64,000 bases of DNA from Pseudomonas sp. MYb60 (lineage in GTDB: Bacteria > Pseudomonadota > Gammaproteobacteria > Pseudomonadales > Pseudomonadaceae): positions 310,001 to 374,000 of the forward strand of contig NZ_PCOZ01000001.1 in assembly GCF_002979555.1 (NCBI RefSeq), given 5' to 3'. The notes beneath the pieces are model-generated. The model did not search any database. It was not told the origin of the DNA and saw only the letters and a list, made by a program, of their open reading frames with translations. Shown here in pieces: positions 45,545 through 53,831 of this stretch. Position 1 is the stretch's first letter, and the number at the start of each line of letters is the position of its first letter. The translations under genes and the position numbers were made by a program.

Positions 45545-46931
45545 TATCCGTATCGCTACCGCTGAAGACCAGATCCTTTTGGATAAGGAAGCCAAGTACT
45601 GCTCTTATGGCGACACCGTCCACTACATCGAGCCGCCGCGCATTTTCAGCCGTTGCGAAGGCTCCTACGTGTGGGACACCGAAGACCAGGCCTACCTCGA
45701 CCTGCAAATGTGGTACTCGGCGGTCAACTTCGGCTACGCCAACCCGCGCTTGAACAACGCGCTCAAACAGCAGATCGACACCTTGCCGCAGATCGCCAGC
45801 CAGTACCTGCACAAGGGCAAGATCGAGCTGTCGGAAATGATCGCCGTGGACGCTAAAAAGAAATTTGGCCTGGACGGTCGTGTGCACTTCAACGTCGGCG
45901 GTTCACAGTCCATCGAAGATTCCCTGAAGGTGGTGCGCAACGCCAGCAACGGCAAGAGCCTGATGTTCGCCTTCGAAGGTGGCTACCACGGGCGTACGCT
46001 GGGCGCGTCGTCGATCACCTCCAGCTATCGCTACCGTCGTCGCTACGGCCACTTTGGCGAGCGTGCGCAGTTCATCCCGTTCCCGTACCACTTCCGTGGG
46101 CCTAAAGGCATGACCAAGGAAGAGTACGGCAGCCACTGCGTGCAGCAATTCGCGCGGTTGTTCGAGACTGAATACAACGGCGTCTGGGACCCGAAAGTCG
46201 GCTCCAGCGAATACGCGGCGTTCTACGTCGAGCCGATCCAGGGCACCGGCGGCTATGTCATCCCGCCGATGAATTTCTACCGTGAGCTCAAGCACGTGCT
46301 GGACCAGCACGGCATCCTGATGGTGTCGGATGAAATCCAGATGGGCTTCTATCGCACCGGCAAACTATGGTCGATCGAGCACTTCGACGTGCAGCCGGAC
46401 GTGATCGTGTTCGGCAAGGCGCTGACCAACGGCCTCAATCCGCTGGGCGGCATCTGGGCCCGTGAAGAGTTGATCAACCCGAAGATCTTCCCGCCAGGTT
46501 CGACGCACTCCACCTTCGCCTCCAACCCATTGGGCACGGCGGTGGGCCTGGAAATGTTCAAGATGACCAACGAAGTCGACTATGGCGCGATGGTCATGGC
46601 CAAGGGCAAATATTTCCTTGAAGGTTTGCAGGACCTGCAGAAGCGCTTCCCGATCATCGGCGATGTCGATGGCCTCGGCCTGGCGCTGCGCTGCGAAATC
46701 TGCGGCCCGGACGGTTTCACCCCGGACAAGGCGACCCTGGACTACATGGTCGAGGAAGGCATGAAAGGCGACATGATCGTGGACGGCCAGAAACTCGGCC
46801 TGATCCTCGACGTGGGCGGTTACTACAAGAACGTGATCACCCTGGCACCGTCCCTGGAAATCAGCTACCCGGAAATCGACCTGGGCTTGAAGCTGCTCGA
46901 GCAACTGCTGGTGCGGGCGACCCAACGGTGA
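45537..46931 (+). CDS. Class III PLP-dependent aminotransferase
   Basis: 464 residues. It shows the class III pattern: DLQMWYSAVNFGYANPRLN, FNVGGSQSIEDSLKVVRN, FEGGYHGRTLGASSIT, YVEPIQGTGGYVIPP, LMVSDEIQMGFYRTGKLWSIE, and VIVFGKALTNGLNPLGG with the PLP lysine (about residue 301). These enzymes transaminate terminal amino groups of diamines or omega-amino acids, or form amino alcohols from ketones. The closest substrate is not clear. It lies between a phosphatase and an esterase in a sigma54 operon, which suggests a dedicated biosynthetic or degradative route. The stop overlaps the next GTG start (GTGA). Confidence 0.92.
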   Translation: MSDIRIATAEDQILLDKEAKYCSYGDTVHYIEPPRIFSRCEGSYVWDTEDQAYLDLQMWYSAVNFGYANPRLNNALKQQIDTLPQIASQYLHKGKIELSEMIAVDAKKKFGLDGRVHFNVGGSQSIEDSLKVVRNASNGKSLMFAFEGGYHGRTLGASSITSSYRYRRRYGHFGERAQFIPFPYHFRGPKGMTKEEYGSHCVQQFARLFETEYNGVWDPKVGSSEYAAFYVEPIQGTGGYVIPPMNFYRELKHVLDQHGILMVSDEIQMGFYRTGKLWSIEHFDVQPDVIVFGKALTNGLNPLGGIWAREELINPKIFPPGSTHSTFASNPLGTAVGLEMFKMTNEVDYGAMVMAKGKYFLEGLQDLQKRFPIIGDVDGLGLALRCEICGPDGFTPDKATLDYMVEEGMKGDMIVDGQKLGLILDVGGYYKNVITLAPSLEISYPEIDLGLKLLEQLLVRATQR

Positions 46932-47782
46932 AGCCGGCAGAGATCGACCTCGGCGAAGGCGATGCCGGTTTCGTTCTCGGTGACGGTCCGGTCGGGATCC
47001 TGTTGATCCACGGCCTGACCGGCACGCCGACGGAATTGCGCCAGGTCGCCAAGGGCCTGGCCAAGGCGGGCCATTGCACGGTGTACGTGCCGACCCTGGC
47101 CGGGCACTGCGGTGACAACAGCGACCTGCAAGCCACGGGCTGGCGTGACTGGTATGACGGTGTACGCAAGACCTTCGTGCAGGTCCGCCAGCGGCACGGG
47201 CAGGTGTTTGTCGGCGGTTTGTCGATGGGCGCGGTGATGTCGATGTACCTGGCGTCGGAGCATCCGGGCCAGGTTTCCGGGTTGCTGATGTACTCCACCA
47301 CCCTCAAGTACGACGGCTGGAGCATCAGCAAAATGGCGTTCATTACGCCGTTGCTGATCCGTATTCCGTTTGGCGTGCGGCTGTTCCGTTTCACCGAAAA
47401 GCCGCCCTACGGCATCAAGAACGAACGCCTGCGGGCCATTGTCGAGCGGCAGATGAAGGAGGGCGAAAGCAGCGAAGCGGGCCTGCTGACCATGGAAGGC
47501 ATCACCGTGCGCGAGTTGCACCGCATGAACGCGGTGGTGCGCAAGCGCATGCCGGCGGTCCAGGTGCCGGCGCTGGTGGTGCATTCCATCGAGGACGACA
47601 TCACCAGCCGCTGGAACGCCGACTACGTGGAACGCCACCTCGGCGGCCCGGTGACCAAGGTGCTGTTGGACAACTGCTACCACATGATCACGGTCGACCT
47701 GCAATACCGGCGGGTGATCGAGCTCAGTGCGCAGTTTGTCGACAAACACGCGGGGTTCAAACCAGAGCCAGTGCACAGTTGA
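46928..47782 (+). CDS. Alpha/beta hydrolase, carboxylesterase Est30-like
   Basis: 284 residues with GTG start overlapping the aminotransferase stop. It contains the oxyanion HGLTGTPTEL (about residue 27), nucleophile elbow GGLSMGAV (Ser about 99), acid VHSIEDDI (about 220) and histidine CYHMITVD (about 250), as in small carboxylesterases of the Est30 type. No signal peptide. Probably hydrolyses or forms an ester or thioester of the pathway intermediate. Confidence 0.88.
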   Translation: MKPAEIDLGEGDAGFVLGDGPVGILLIHGLTGTPTELRQVAKGLAKAGHCTVYVPTLAGHCGDNSDLQATGWRDWYDGVRKTFVQVRQRHGQVFVGGLSMGAVMSMYLASEHPGQVSGLLMYSTTLKYDGWSISKMAFITPLLIRIPFGVRLFRFTEKPPYGIKNERLRAIVERQMKEGESSEAGLLTMEGITVRELHRMNAVVRKRMPAVQVPALVVHSIEDDITSRWNADYVERHLGGPVTKVLLDNCYHMITVDLQYRRVIELSAQFVDKHAGFKPEPVHS

Positions 47783-47813
47783 TCGGTATGGGCCATAGAA
47801 ATAAGGGAACCCT

Positions 47814-48938
47814 GTGATTACAACCCAAGCCTTTCCAACGGTCCGCGCCCTTGCGCGCAGTGCCTGGAACGACTGCTTCCCTGGCGCGCTGGAGGACTGG
47901 GACTATTACGTCGCCGTGGAAACCGCCGCCATCGCCGATTTCCAGTGGCGCTACCTGGCGGTGTACGACAACGGCACGTTGGTGGCCGTGGCCGCTGCGT
48001 TCATCACCCATTACCGTCTCGACACCACTGTGTCGGGCGCCGGCAAGCAGCTTGCCGAACGGCTGGAGCGGTTATGGCCGGGCTTGCTGCAACTGGGGCT
48101 GTACGCCCTCGGTTCGCCGGTGGCCGAGCGCTGCGATGCTGGGTTTGCCAGCCACATTCCTGAGTCGCGGCGTGAGCGGTTGCTCACGCACCTGCTCCAG
48201 GCCGCACGCGAGGATGCCGACGCGTTTGGCATCGGCCTGCTGGCAGTCAAGGACGCGCCGAGCAACGATGCGCATTGGGCAGGCAGTTGCCACGCCGCCG
48301 GTTTTCAACAAATGCCGAGCCTGCCCACGGGCGTATTGCCGCTGCCCTATGGCTCGGTGGACGCCTATCTGGGTTCCCTGGGCAAATCCACCCGCAAGGA
48401 CTTGCGTCGCAAACTCCGCGCCCCCGGCCCGCGAGTGGAATGGCGGCGCAACATCGACGATGTGCTGCCCGAGGTCATGCGCCTGTACGAGGCCACCCTG
48501 GCCCGTGCCGAGCTGCAGTTCGAGCGCCTTCCGCCCGATTATTTCACCGCGGTGCTTGAACGCCTTGAACAACGCGCGGTGTGTGTTCTTTACTGGGTGG
48601 ACGAGCAGCTGGTGGCTTTCAACCTGATCCTGCTGGACGAGCACCGGCTGGTGGACAAATTCTTCGGCCACGACGTGGAATTTTCCCGCGACTACAACCT
48701 GTATTTTCGCAGCTGGTTGACCAACGTCGACTACTGCATCGCGCACAATATTGCGTTGTACGAGTGCGGTCAGGCCGGGTATGCCAGTAAGCTGCGCCTG
48801 GGCTGCGAGTTCCAGGGCAACCAGGTGTTCTTTCGGCACCGCAACCGGCTGGTCAACGGCCTGCTCAAACTTGTAAAACTGTTTATTCGACCGGATCGTT
48901 CCGACCCTGCCATGGCTGCTGCGATAAGCGAAACCTGA
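47814..48938 (+). CDS. FemAB/GNAT-like acyltransferase (PF04339-type)
   Basis: 374 residues, GTG start with AAGGGA upstream. It has the peptidoglycan biosynthesis/recognition-like double GNAT fold: YRLDTT near residue 65, SLGKSTRKDLRRKLR (about 189), LYEATLARAELQFERLPPDYF (about 224), and FNLILLDEHRLVDKFFGHDVEFSRDYNLYF plus AGYASKLRLGCEF near the end. This group transfers acyl or aminoacyl groups to amines. With the aminotransferase upstream, N-acylation of the new amine is a reasonable guess. It overlaps the histidine kinase start by one base (TGATG). Confidence 0.82.
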   Translation: MITTQAFPTVRALARSAWNDCFPGALEDWDYYVAVETAAIADFQWRYLAVYDNGTLVAVAAAFITHYRLDTTVSGAGKQLAERLERLWPGLLQLGLYALGSPVAERCDAGFASHIPESRRERLLTHLLQAAREDADAFGIGLLAVKDAPSNDAHWAGSCHAAGFQQMPSLPTGVLPLPYGSVDAYLGSLGKSTRKDLRRKLRAPGPRVEWRRNIDDVLPEVMRLYEATLARAELQFERLPPDYFTAVLERLEQRAVCVLYWVDEQLVAFNLILLDEHRLVDKFFGHDVEFSRDYNLYFRSWLTNVDYCIAHNIALYECGQAGYASKLRLGCEFQGNQVFFRHRNRLVNGLLKLVKLFIRPDRSDPAMAAAISET

Positions 48939-50707
48939 TGATCACCAAAAACCGCCAGAAAGCCCGCCCGTTTGCCATCTCGCGCTGGAGTGTCCAGCGC
49001 AAGCTGGTACTGGCGTTCTGGCTGGTCAGCGTGATTCCCACCATGATCGCCGCCGAATTGGCCGCCACCACGCTGTCGCAGATTTTCGACAGCAACGTGC
49101 GCATCTGGCTGCTGGAGTCGACCCGGATCGTCAAGGACGAGATTGGCGACATCGTTCACGACAACGCGCGCATGGCCAAGCTGTTCCTGCGTTATGCCAG
49201 CCCGGCGTCGGACCAGCAAGCCAGCCGGCACGACCGCCTGACCGCCGATATCGCCGATGCGACAGACATCGACGTGGTCGCACTGATTCGCGCCAGCGAC
49301 CACGCGATCATGTTCAGCACCGCGCCGGACGACATCGTCAAACAGATCAACCTGACCAGCAACGCCGTGCTGCAAACCGTCAACGTCGCCGGCGTCGAGA
49401 CCGGCACCGTGGTTTCGACGTTCGAGACCCGCAAGGACGGCGTCGACTACCTGCTGCTGGTGGCGACGTACCTGGACAGCAGCTTTCTCACCAGCGTGGC
49501 CGAAGTGCACTCTCTGGACCTGCGCCTGTACCTGGCCAACCCGGCCGGGTTCTCGGAGATTTTCTCGACCCAGCGTTTCCAGGATCACCCGTCGCGCATC
49601 CCCAAGGCCGTGGAAGCGGCGCTGCGCGACACGCGTCAGCCCAGCGAGCAGTTCACCAACAACTACAGCGGGTTGTACTGGCCGATCTTCAGCGATGCGG
49701 GGGATCTGCAGGGGGTGATCTTCAGCGGGCTGCTGCGCCATACCAGCCTGGTCGGCCTGGTGAACCAGAGCAACCTGTTCGTGTTGATCTTCCTGGTCAG
49801 CTCGGCATTGTCCCTGGGGGCGGGCGTGCTGGTGTCGCGGCGCCTGACCCGCCCGCTGCGGGACTTGTCCCAAGGCGTGAGCGCGGTGATTTCGGGGAAC
49901 TACGCGCATCGCGTGCACGTCAGCGGCGGCGACGAACTGGCGCAGTTGAGCAGCACCTTCAACCACATGACCGAGCGCCTCGGCGAGTTGCATCACCTGG
50001 AGGCGCAACTGCGGCGTCGCGACCGCCTGCACGCCCTGGGCGAAGTCGCCATGGGCCTGGCCCACGAGATCCGCAACCCGCTGGGCATCATCAAGACCGC
50101 CACCCAGTTGCTGCACCGGCGTGCCGATTTGGCCGAGACCGACAAGCGTCACCTGGAATATGTGGTCAGCGAAGTCAGCCGGATCAACGAGCTGATCACC
50201 GAGTTCCTCGACTTCGCCAAGCCCAACCCACCGCTGCGCGTCATGCAGCTGGCGCGGCCGTTGGTGGAGGAAATCCTCGGCTTCTGCGCGCCGGAACTGG
50301 CCAGCCATAACATCGACGCCCAGATCGACGACCAGGCCCCGGGGGCGACGATCTATGGGGACGCCAAGCAGCTCAAGCAGGCCTGCCTCAACCTGATTCT
50401 CAATGCCATCGACGCGATGCCCGAAGGCGGACGCCTGACCCTGGGGATTCGCACCGCAGGCAGCAACACATCGATCAGCATCGCCGACACCGGCCAGGGC
50501 ATTCCGGCGGACATGATCGAGCGCATCTTCACGCCGTTTGTCACCACCAAGGCCTCGGGCACCGGGCTGGGGCTGGCCAAGGTCTACTCGATCATGGAAA
50601 GTCACGACGGCAGTATCGAATGCACCAGCGAGAATGACGCGGGTGCCACCTTCAGCCTGACCCTTCCGGCGCTGGGCGAAGACGACGAGGACAGTCATGA
50701 CGCATAA
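48938..50707 (+). CDS. Membrane sensor histidine kinase
   Basis: 589 residues. A membrane helix at about 22-45 and another at about 280-305 enclose a periplasmic sensor region of about 235 residues. A HAMP linker (SRRLTRPLRDLSQG) follows, then the H-box LAHEIRNPLGIIKTATQLL (His about 376), the N-box LNLILNAIDAMPEGG, and G-boxes ADTGQGIP and GTGLGLAKVYSIME. It is an NtrB/AtoS-type kinase and should phosphorylate the response regulator encoded by the next gene, which it overlaps by 11 bases. The signal is unknown. Confidence 0.93.
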   Translation: MITKNRQKARPFAISRWSVQRKLVLAFWLVSVIPTMIAAELAATTLSQIFDSNVRIWLLESTRIVKDEIGDIVHDNARMAKLFLRYASPASDQQASRHDRLTADIADATDIDVVALIRASDHAIMFSTAPDDIVKQINLTSNAVLQTVNVAGVETGTVVSTFETRKDGVDYLLLVATYLDSSFLTSVAEVHSLDLRLYLANPAGFSEIFSTQRFQDHPSRIPKAVEAALRDTRQPSEQFTNNYSGLYWPIFSDAGDLQGVIFSGLLRHTSLVGLVNQSNLFVLIFLVSSALSLGAGVLVSRRLTRPLRDLSQGVSAVISGNYAHRVHVSGGDELAQLSSTFNHMTERLGELHHLEAQLRRRDRLHALGEVAMGLAHEIRNPLGIIKTATQLLHRRADLAETDKRHLEYVVSEVSRINELITEFLDFAKPNPPLRVMQLARPLVEEILGFCAPELASHNIDAQIDDQAPGATIYGDAKQLKQACLNLILNAIDAMPEGGRLTLGIRTAGSNTSISIADTGQGIPADMIERIFTPFVTTKASGTGLGLAKVYSIMESHDGSIECTSENDAGATFSLTLPALGEDDEDSHDA

Positions 50708-52094
50708 CATTCTGGTGGTCGACGACGAGCCCAAGCTCTGCGACCTGCTGGCGTCGGCCCTGGGCCAGAACAACGTGCAGGTATTCATCGCCGGCAACGG
50801 TTTGCACGCACTCAAGGTGCTGGAGCAGGAAGCCATCGACCTGGTGATCAGCGACTGGCGCATGCCGGGCATGGACGGGCCGGCGTTGCTGGCTGAAATC
50901 AAGGTGCGCTATCCGCAGGTGCCGGTGATCGTGATGACCGCCTACAGCACGGTGAAAAACGCCGTGCAGTCGATGCGCAATGGCGCTTACGACTACATTG
51001 CCAAGCCGTTCGATATCGACGAACTGGACATCACCGTGGCCAAGGCCCTGCAGTTTCGCGACATCTTGCGCGACAACGCACGCCTGCGCGCCGAGCTGGA
51101 TGAGCACGCCCAGTTCGACAGCCTGGTGGGCGACAGCCCGGCGTTTCGCAAGGTGCTGCAAGCCGTGGACTCGGTGCGCGACAGCGGCGCTACCATCCTG
51201 CTCACGGGCGAGAGTGGCACCGGCAAGGAAATGGTCGCGCGCGCCATCCACAAGCACGGCAGCCGTGCCGACCAACCGTTCGTGGCGGTCAACTGCGCAG
51301 CGATTCCCGAAGGCTTGTTGGAAAGTGAAATGTTCGGCCATCGCAAAGGCGCCTTTACCGGCGCCGTGGCGGACCGGGTAGGGCGGTTCCAGCAGGCCGA
51401 CAAAGGCACGCTGTTTCTCGACGAAGTGGGCGACATGCCGCTGGCGTTGCAGGCCAAGATCCTGCGCGCCTTGCAGGAGCGGGTGATCGAGCCGGTGGGC
51501 GACCCCCGGGAGCGCAAGGTGGACGTGCGGGTGATCGCGGCCACCAACAAGAACCTGCTGGAGGCGGTGGCGAACAAGGCGTTTCGCGAAGACTTGTATT
51601 ACCGCCTGAATGTATTTCCCATCCCGCTGCCAGCGCTGCGCGAGCGTGTGGAAGATATCGCACCCCTGGCCCGGCACTTCGCCCAGACCCTCAGCGCCAC
51701 CGCCGGTAAACGCATTACCGGGTTCAGTGCCGAGGCGCTGCAGGCGATGGCGGCGTATCACTGGCCGGGCAATATTCGCGAGCTGCAAAATTGTGTGGAG
51801 CGCGCGACGATTGTGGCGGCAACGCCGGTGATCGAGGACATCGATTTGCCGGGTTATCTGTTTGCGTCCAAGCCGAGCGAGGGCGGGGTGACCGCGATCC
51901 TCAGCGACGGGCCGGGCGTTCCCCAGGACCTGGATGCGGCGCTGGCGGAGGTGGAGAAGGCGTTCATATTGGCGGCGTTGCAGGAGAGCAACGGCGTGCA
52001 GGCCGCAGCCGCGCAAAAGATCGGGATATCAGAGCGCAGCTTCTGGTATCGCCTCAAAAAGCTCGGCATCCAGGTCGACAAAATCGTCCGCTGA
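50697..52094 (+). CDS. NtrC-family sigma54-dependent response regulator
   Basis: 465 residues. The receiver domain carries VISDWRMPG (phospho-acceptor Asp about 54). The AAA+ domain has Walker A GESGTGKE (about 173), the sigma54-contact loop GAFTGA (canonical, about 220), and LFLDEVGDMP for Walker B. The Fis-type DNA-binding end is AAAAQKIGISERSFWYRLKKLGI. It activates sigma54 promoters, very likely that of its own operon (44780) through the inverted repeat at 44702-44731, giving positive feedback. Confidence 0.93.
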   Translation: MTHNILVVDDEPKLCDLLASALGQNNVQVFIAGNGLHALKVLEQEAIDLVISDWRMPGMDGPALLAEIKVRYPQVPVIVMTAYSTVKNAVQSMRNGAYDYIAKPFDIDELDITVAKALQFRDILRDNARLRAELDEHAQFDSLVGDSPAFRKVLQAVDSVRDSGATILLTGESGTGKEMVARAIHKHGSRADQPFVAVNCAAIPEGLLESEMFGHRKGAFTGAVADRVGRFQQADKGTLFLDEVGDMPLALQAKILRALQERVIEPVGDPRERKVDVRVIAATNKNLLEAVANKAFREDLYYRLNVFPIPLPALRERVEDIAPLARHFAQTLSATAGKRITGFSAEALQAMAAYHWPGNIRELQNCVERATIVAATPVIEDIDLPGYLFASKPSEGGVTAILSDGPGVPQDLDAALAEVEKAFILAALQESNGVQAAAAQKIGISERSFWYRLKKLGIQVDKIVR

Positions 52095-52110
52095 CACAAC
52101 TGGCTTAAAA

Positions 52111-52139
52111 ATGTGGGAGGGGCCTTGCCCCCGCCCACA
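52111..52139. repeat. REP-like palindromic repeat
   Basis: GTGGGAGGGGC and GCCCCCGCCCAC-type arms around CTTG, 17 bases after the response regulator gene. Same family as the other units; it may help end the transcript. Confidence 0.75.
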
Positions 52140-52155
52140 GTTTGACCGAGTTGTG

Positions 52156-52494
52156 TCAGGCGTGCAGGCGTACCCAGATACTGACCAGGAGGGTTGCAGC
52201 GATCAACCACGCTACCGCTGCGACGGCCAGAGACGCCTCCAGCCGCAACCGATCGACCATCACATACAAGGTCGCCAAATACACAAAGTACGGAATGATC
52301 GACCACATTCCGAACAGGATGGTGGTCTTCAAGTCTTCCACCGAACGGCCCTTGCCGACGATGTAATGCGCAATCAACGCAAAGGTCGGAAACAGCGGCA
52401 CCAACCCTGCGATGTAGTAATTTTTGGTCTTGGCCAACGCCGCCAGAATCAGCACCACCGCCGCGCCCAGGGCGGCCTTCAAAAAAAGATCCAT
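52156..52494 (-). CDS. glpM: GlpM-family membrane protein
   Basis: 112 residues, four hydrophobic helices. The segment AKTKNYYIAGLVPLFPTFALIAHYIVG (about residues 21-47) is the GlpM family signature. GlpM of P. aeruginosa is an inner-membrane protein reported to be needed for efficient alginate production. Its start overlaps the aauR stop (TGATG), so it is the last gene of the aau unit rather than lying beside glpD, which is 7 kb away here. Confidence 0.82.
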   Translation of the reverse strand: MDLFLKAALGAAVVLILAALAKTKNYYIAGLVPLFPTFALIAHYIVGKGRSVEDLKTTILFGMWSIIPYFVYLATLYVMVDRLRLEASLAVAAVAWLIAATLLVSIWVRLHA

Positions 52495-53831
52495 CAGTGG
52501 CTCAACCCGTATTTTTTGACTTTGTCGAACAGGGTGGTCTTGGCCATTCCCAGCTCCAGGCTGGCCTGGGTCAGGTTGCCGCCGCTGCGTTGCAGGGCGT
52601 CGCTCAGCAGGTTGCGCTCGAACGCCTCCACCGCTTCGGTAAAGGCCAGGCCACCGCTGCCGCTGCCCGCGCCGCTTTTCTTGAAGGCGGGCAGGCCCAA
52701 GGCATAGCGTTCGGCGACGTTGCGCAATTCGCGCACGTTGCCCGGCCAGTCGTGGCTCATCAGGCCGGACAGGGTTTGATTGTCCAGCTCTGGAGTGGAG
52801 CGGTCAAAACGCAGGGATGACTGCTGCAGGAAGTGTTCGAACAACTGCAGGATGTCTTCGCGGCGCTCGCGCAGGGGCGGCAGCTCCAGAGTCACCACGT
52901 TGAGGCGGTAGTAGAGGTCGCTGCGAAACTGGCTGGCGCGGCTCAGTTCATCGAGGTCGGACTTGGTCGCGGCGATCACCCGGCAATCCACCGCCACGCT
53001 CTGGTTGGAACCCAGGCGTTCCAGGGTGCGCTCCTGCAACACCCGCAGCAGCTTGATCTGCAGGTTGATCGGCATGCTTTCCACTTCATCGAGAAACAGC
53101 GTGCCCTGGTGGGCATGCTCGATCTTGCCGATACGCCGTTTACCGGCGCCCGTGAAGGCATTGGCCTCATGGCCGAAGATCTCGCTTTCAAACAGGTTTT
53201 CCGGCAGGCCGCCGCAGTTGAGGGCGACGAACGGGTGGGAGTGACGACGGCTGAAGTCGTGCAGGCAGCGTGCGACCAGTTCCTTGCCGGTGCCGGTCTC
53301 GCCTTCGATCAACACGTTGGCCGAGGTGTCGGCGACGTTGGCGATCAGCTCGCGCAGGTTCTGCATGGCCGGCGAACGGCCGATGATGCGGCCTTCCAGG
53401 GAGTCCCGCTCGGCCAATTGACGACGCAGCGACCACACTTCCCGCGCCAGCCCGCGTTGTTCCAGGGCACGACGGGCCACGTCCACCAGGCGTTCGGGGG
53501 AGAAGGGTTTCTCCATGAAATCGTAGGCGCCGTTGCGCATCGCCCCGACGGCCATGGAAATGTCGCCATGGCCGGTGATCAGCACCACCGGCAGGCTCTT
53601 GTCCAGGGCCTTGAGGCGGGTCAGGAGTTCCAGGCCATCGATGCCCGGCAGGCGAATATCGCTGATGACGATGCCCGCGAAGTTCTCGCCCACGCGTTGC
53701 AGCGCCTCTTCGGCGCTGCCCACGCCGACGCTGGGAATATCTTCCAGGGCCAGGGCCTGCTGGCAGCCGAGCAGCACATGGGGATCGTCTTCGACGATCA
53801 GCACGGTGAGGTCTTTAGGGTCAGTGGTCAT
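52494..53831 (-). CDS. aauR: Sigma54 response regulator for acidic amino acid uptake, AauR
   Basis: 445 residues. Receiver with VISDIRLPG (Asp about 55), AAA+ domain with GETGTGKE and LFLDEVESMP, and a Fis-type C-terminus (QASLELGMAKTTLFDKVKKYGL). It is DctD-like in sequence, but the position after aatJQMP and aauS and the TTCGG-N4-CCGAA site upstream of aatJ identify it as AauR, which activates acidic amino acid transport genes. The GAFTGA loop reads NAFTGA (Asn224), a change in the sigma54-contact motif. Start overlaps the aauS stop (ATGA). Confidence 0.88.
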   Translation of the reverse strand: MTTDPKDLTVLIVEDDPHVLLGCQQALALEDIPSVGVGSAEEALQRVGENFAGIVISDIRLPGIDGLELLTRLKALDKSLPVVLITGHGDISMAVGAMRNGAYDFMEKPFSPERLVDVARRALEQRGLAREVWSLRRQLAERDSLEGRIIGRSPAMQNLRELIANVADTSANVLIEGETGTGKELVARCLHDFSRRHSHPFVALNCGGLPENLFESEIFGHEANAFTGAGKRRIGKIEHAHQGTLFLDEVESMPINLQIKLLRVLQERTLERLGSNQSVAVDCRVIAATKSDLDELSRASQFRSDLYYRLNVVTLELPPLRERREDILQLFEHFLQQSSLRFDRSTPELDNQTLSGLMSHDWPGNVRELRNVAERYALGLPAFKKSGAGSGSGGLAFTEAVEAFERNLLSDALQRSGGNLTQASLELGMAKTTLFDKVKKYGLSH

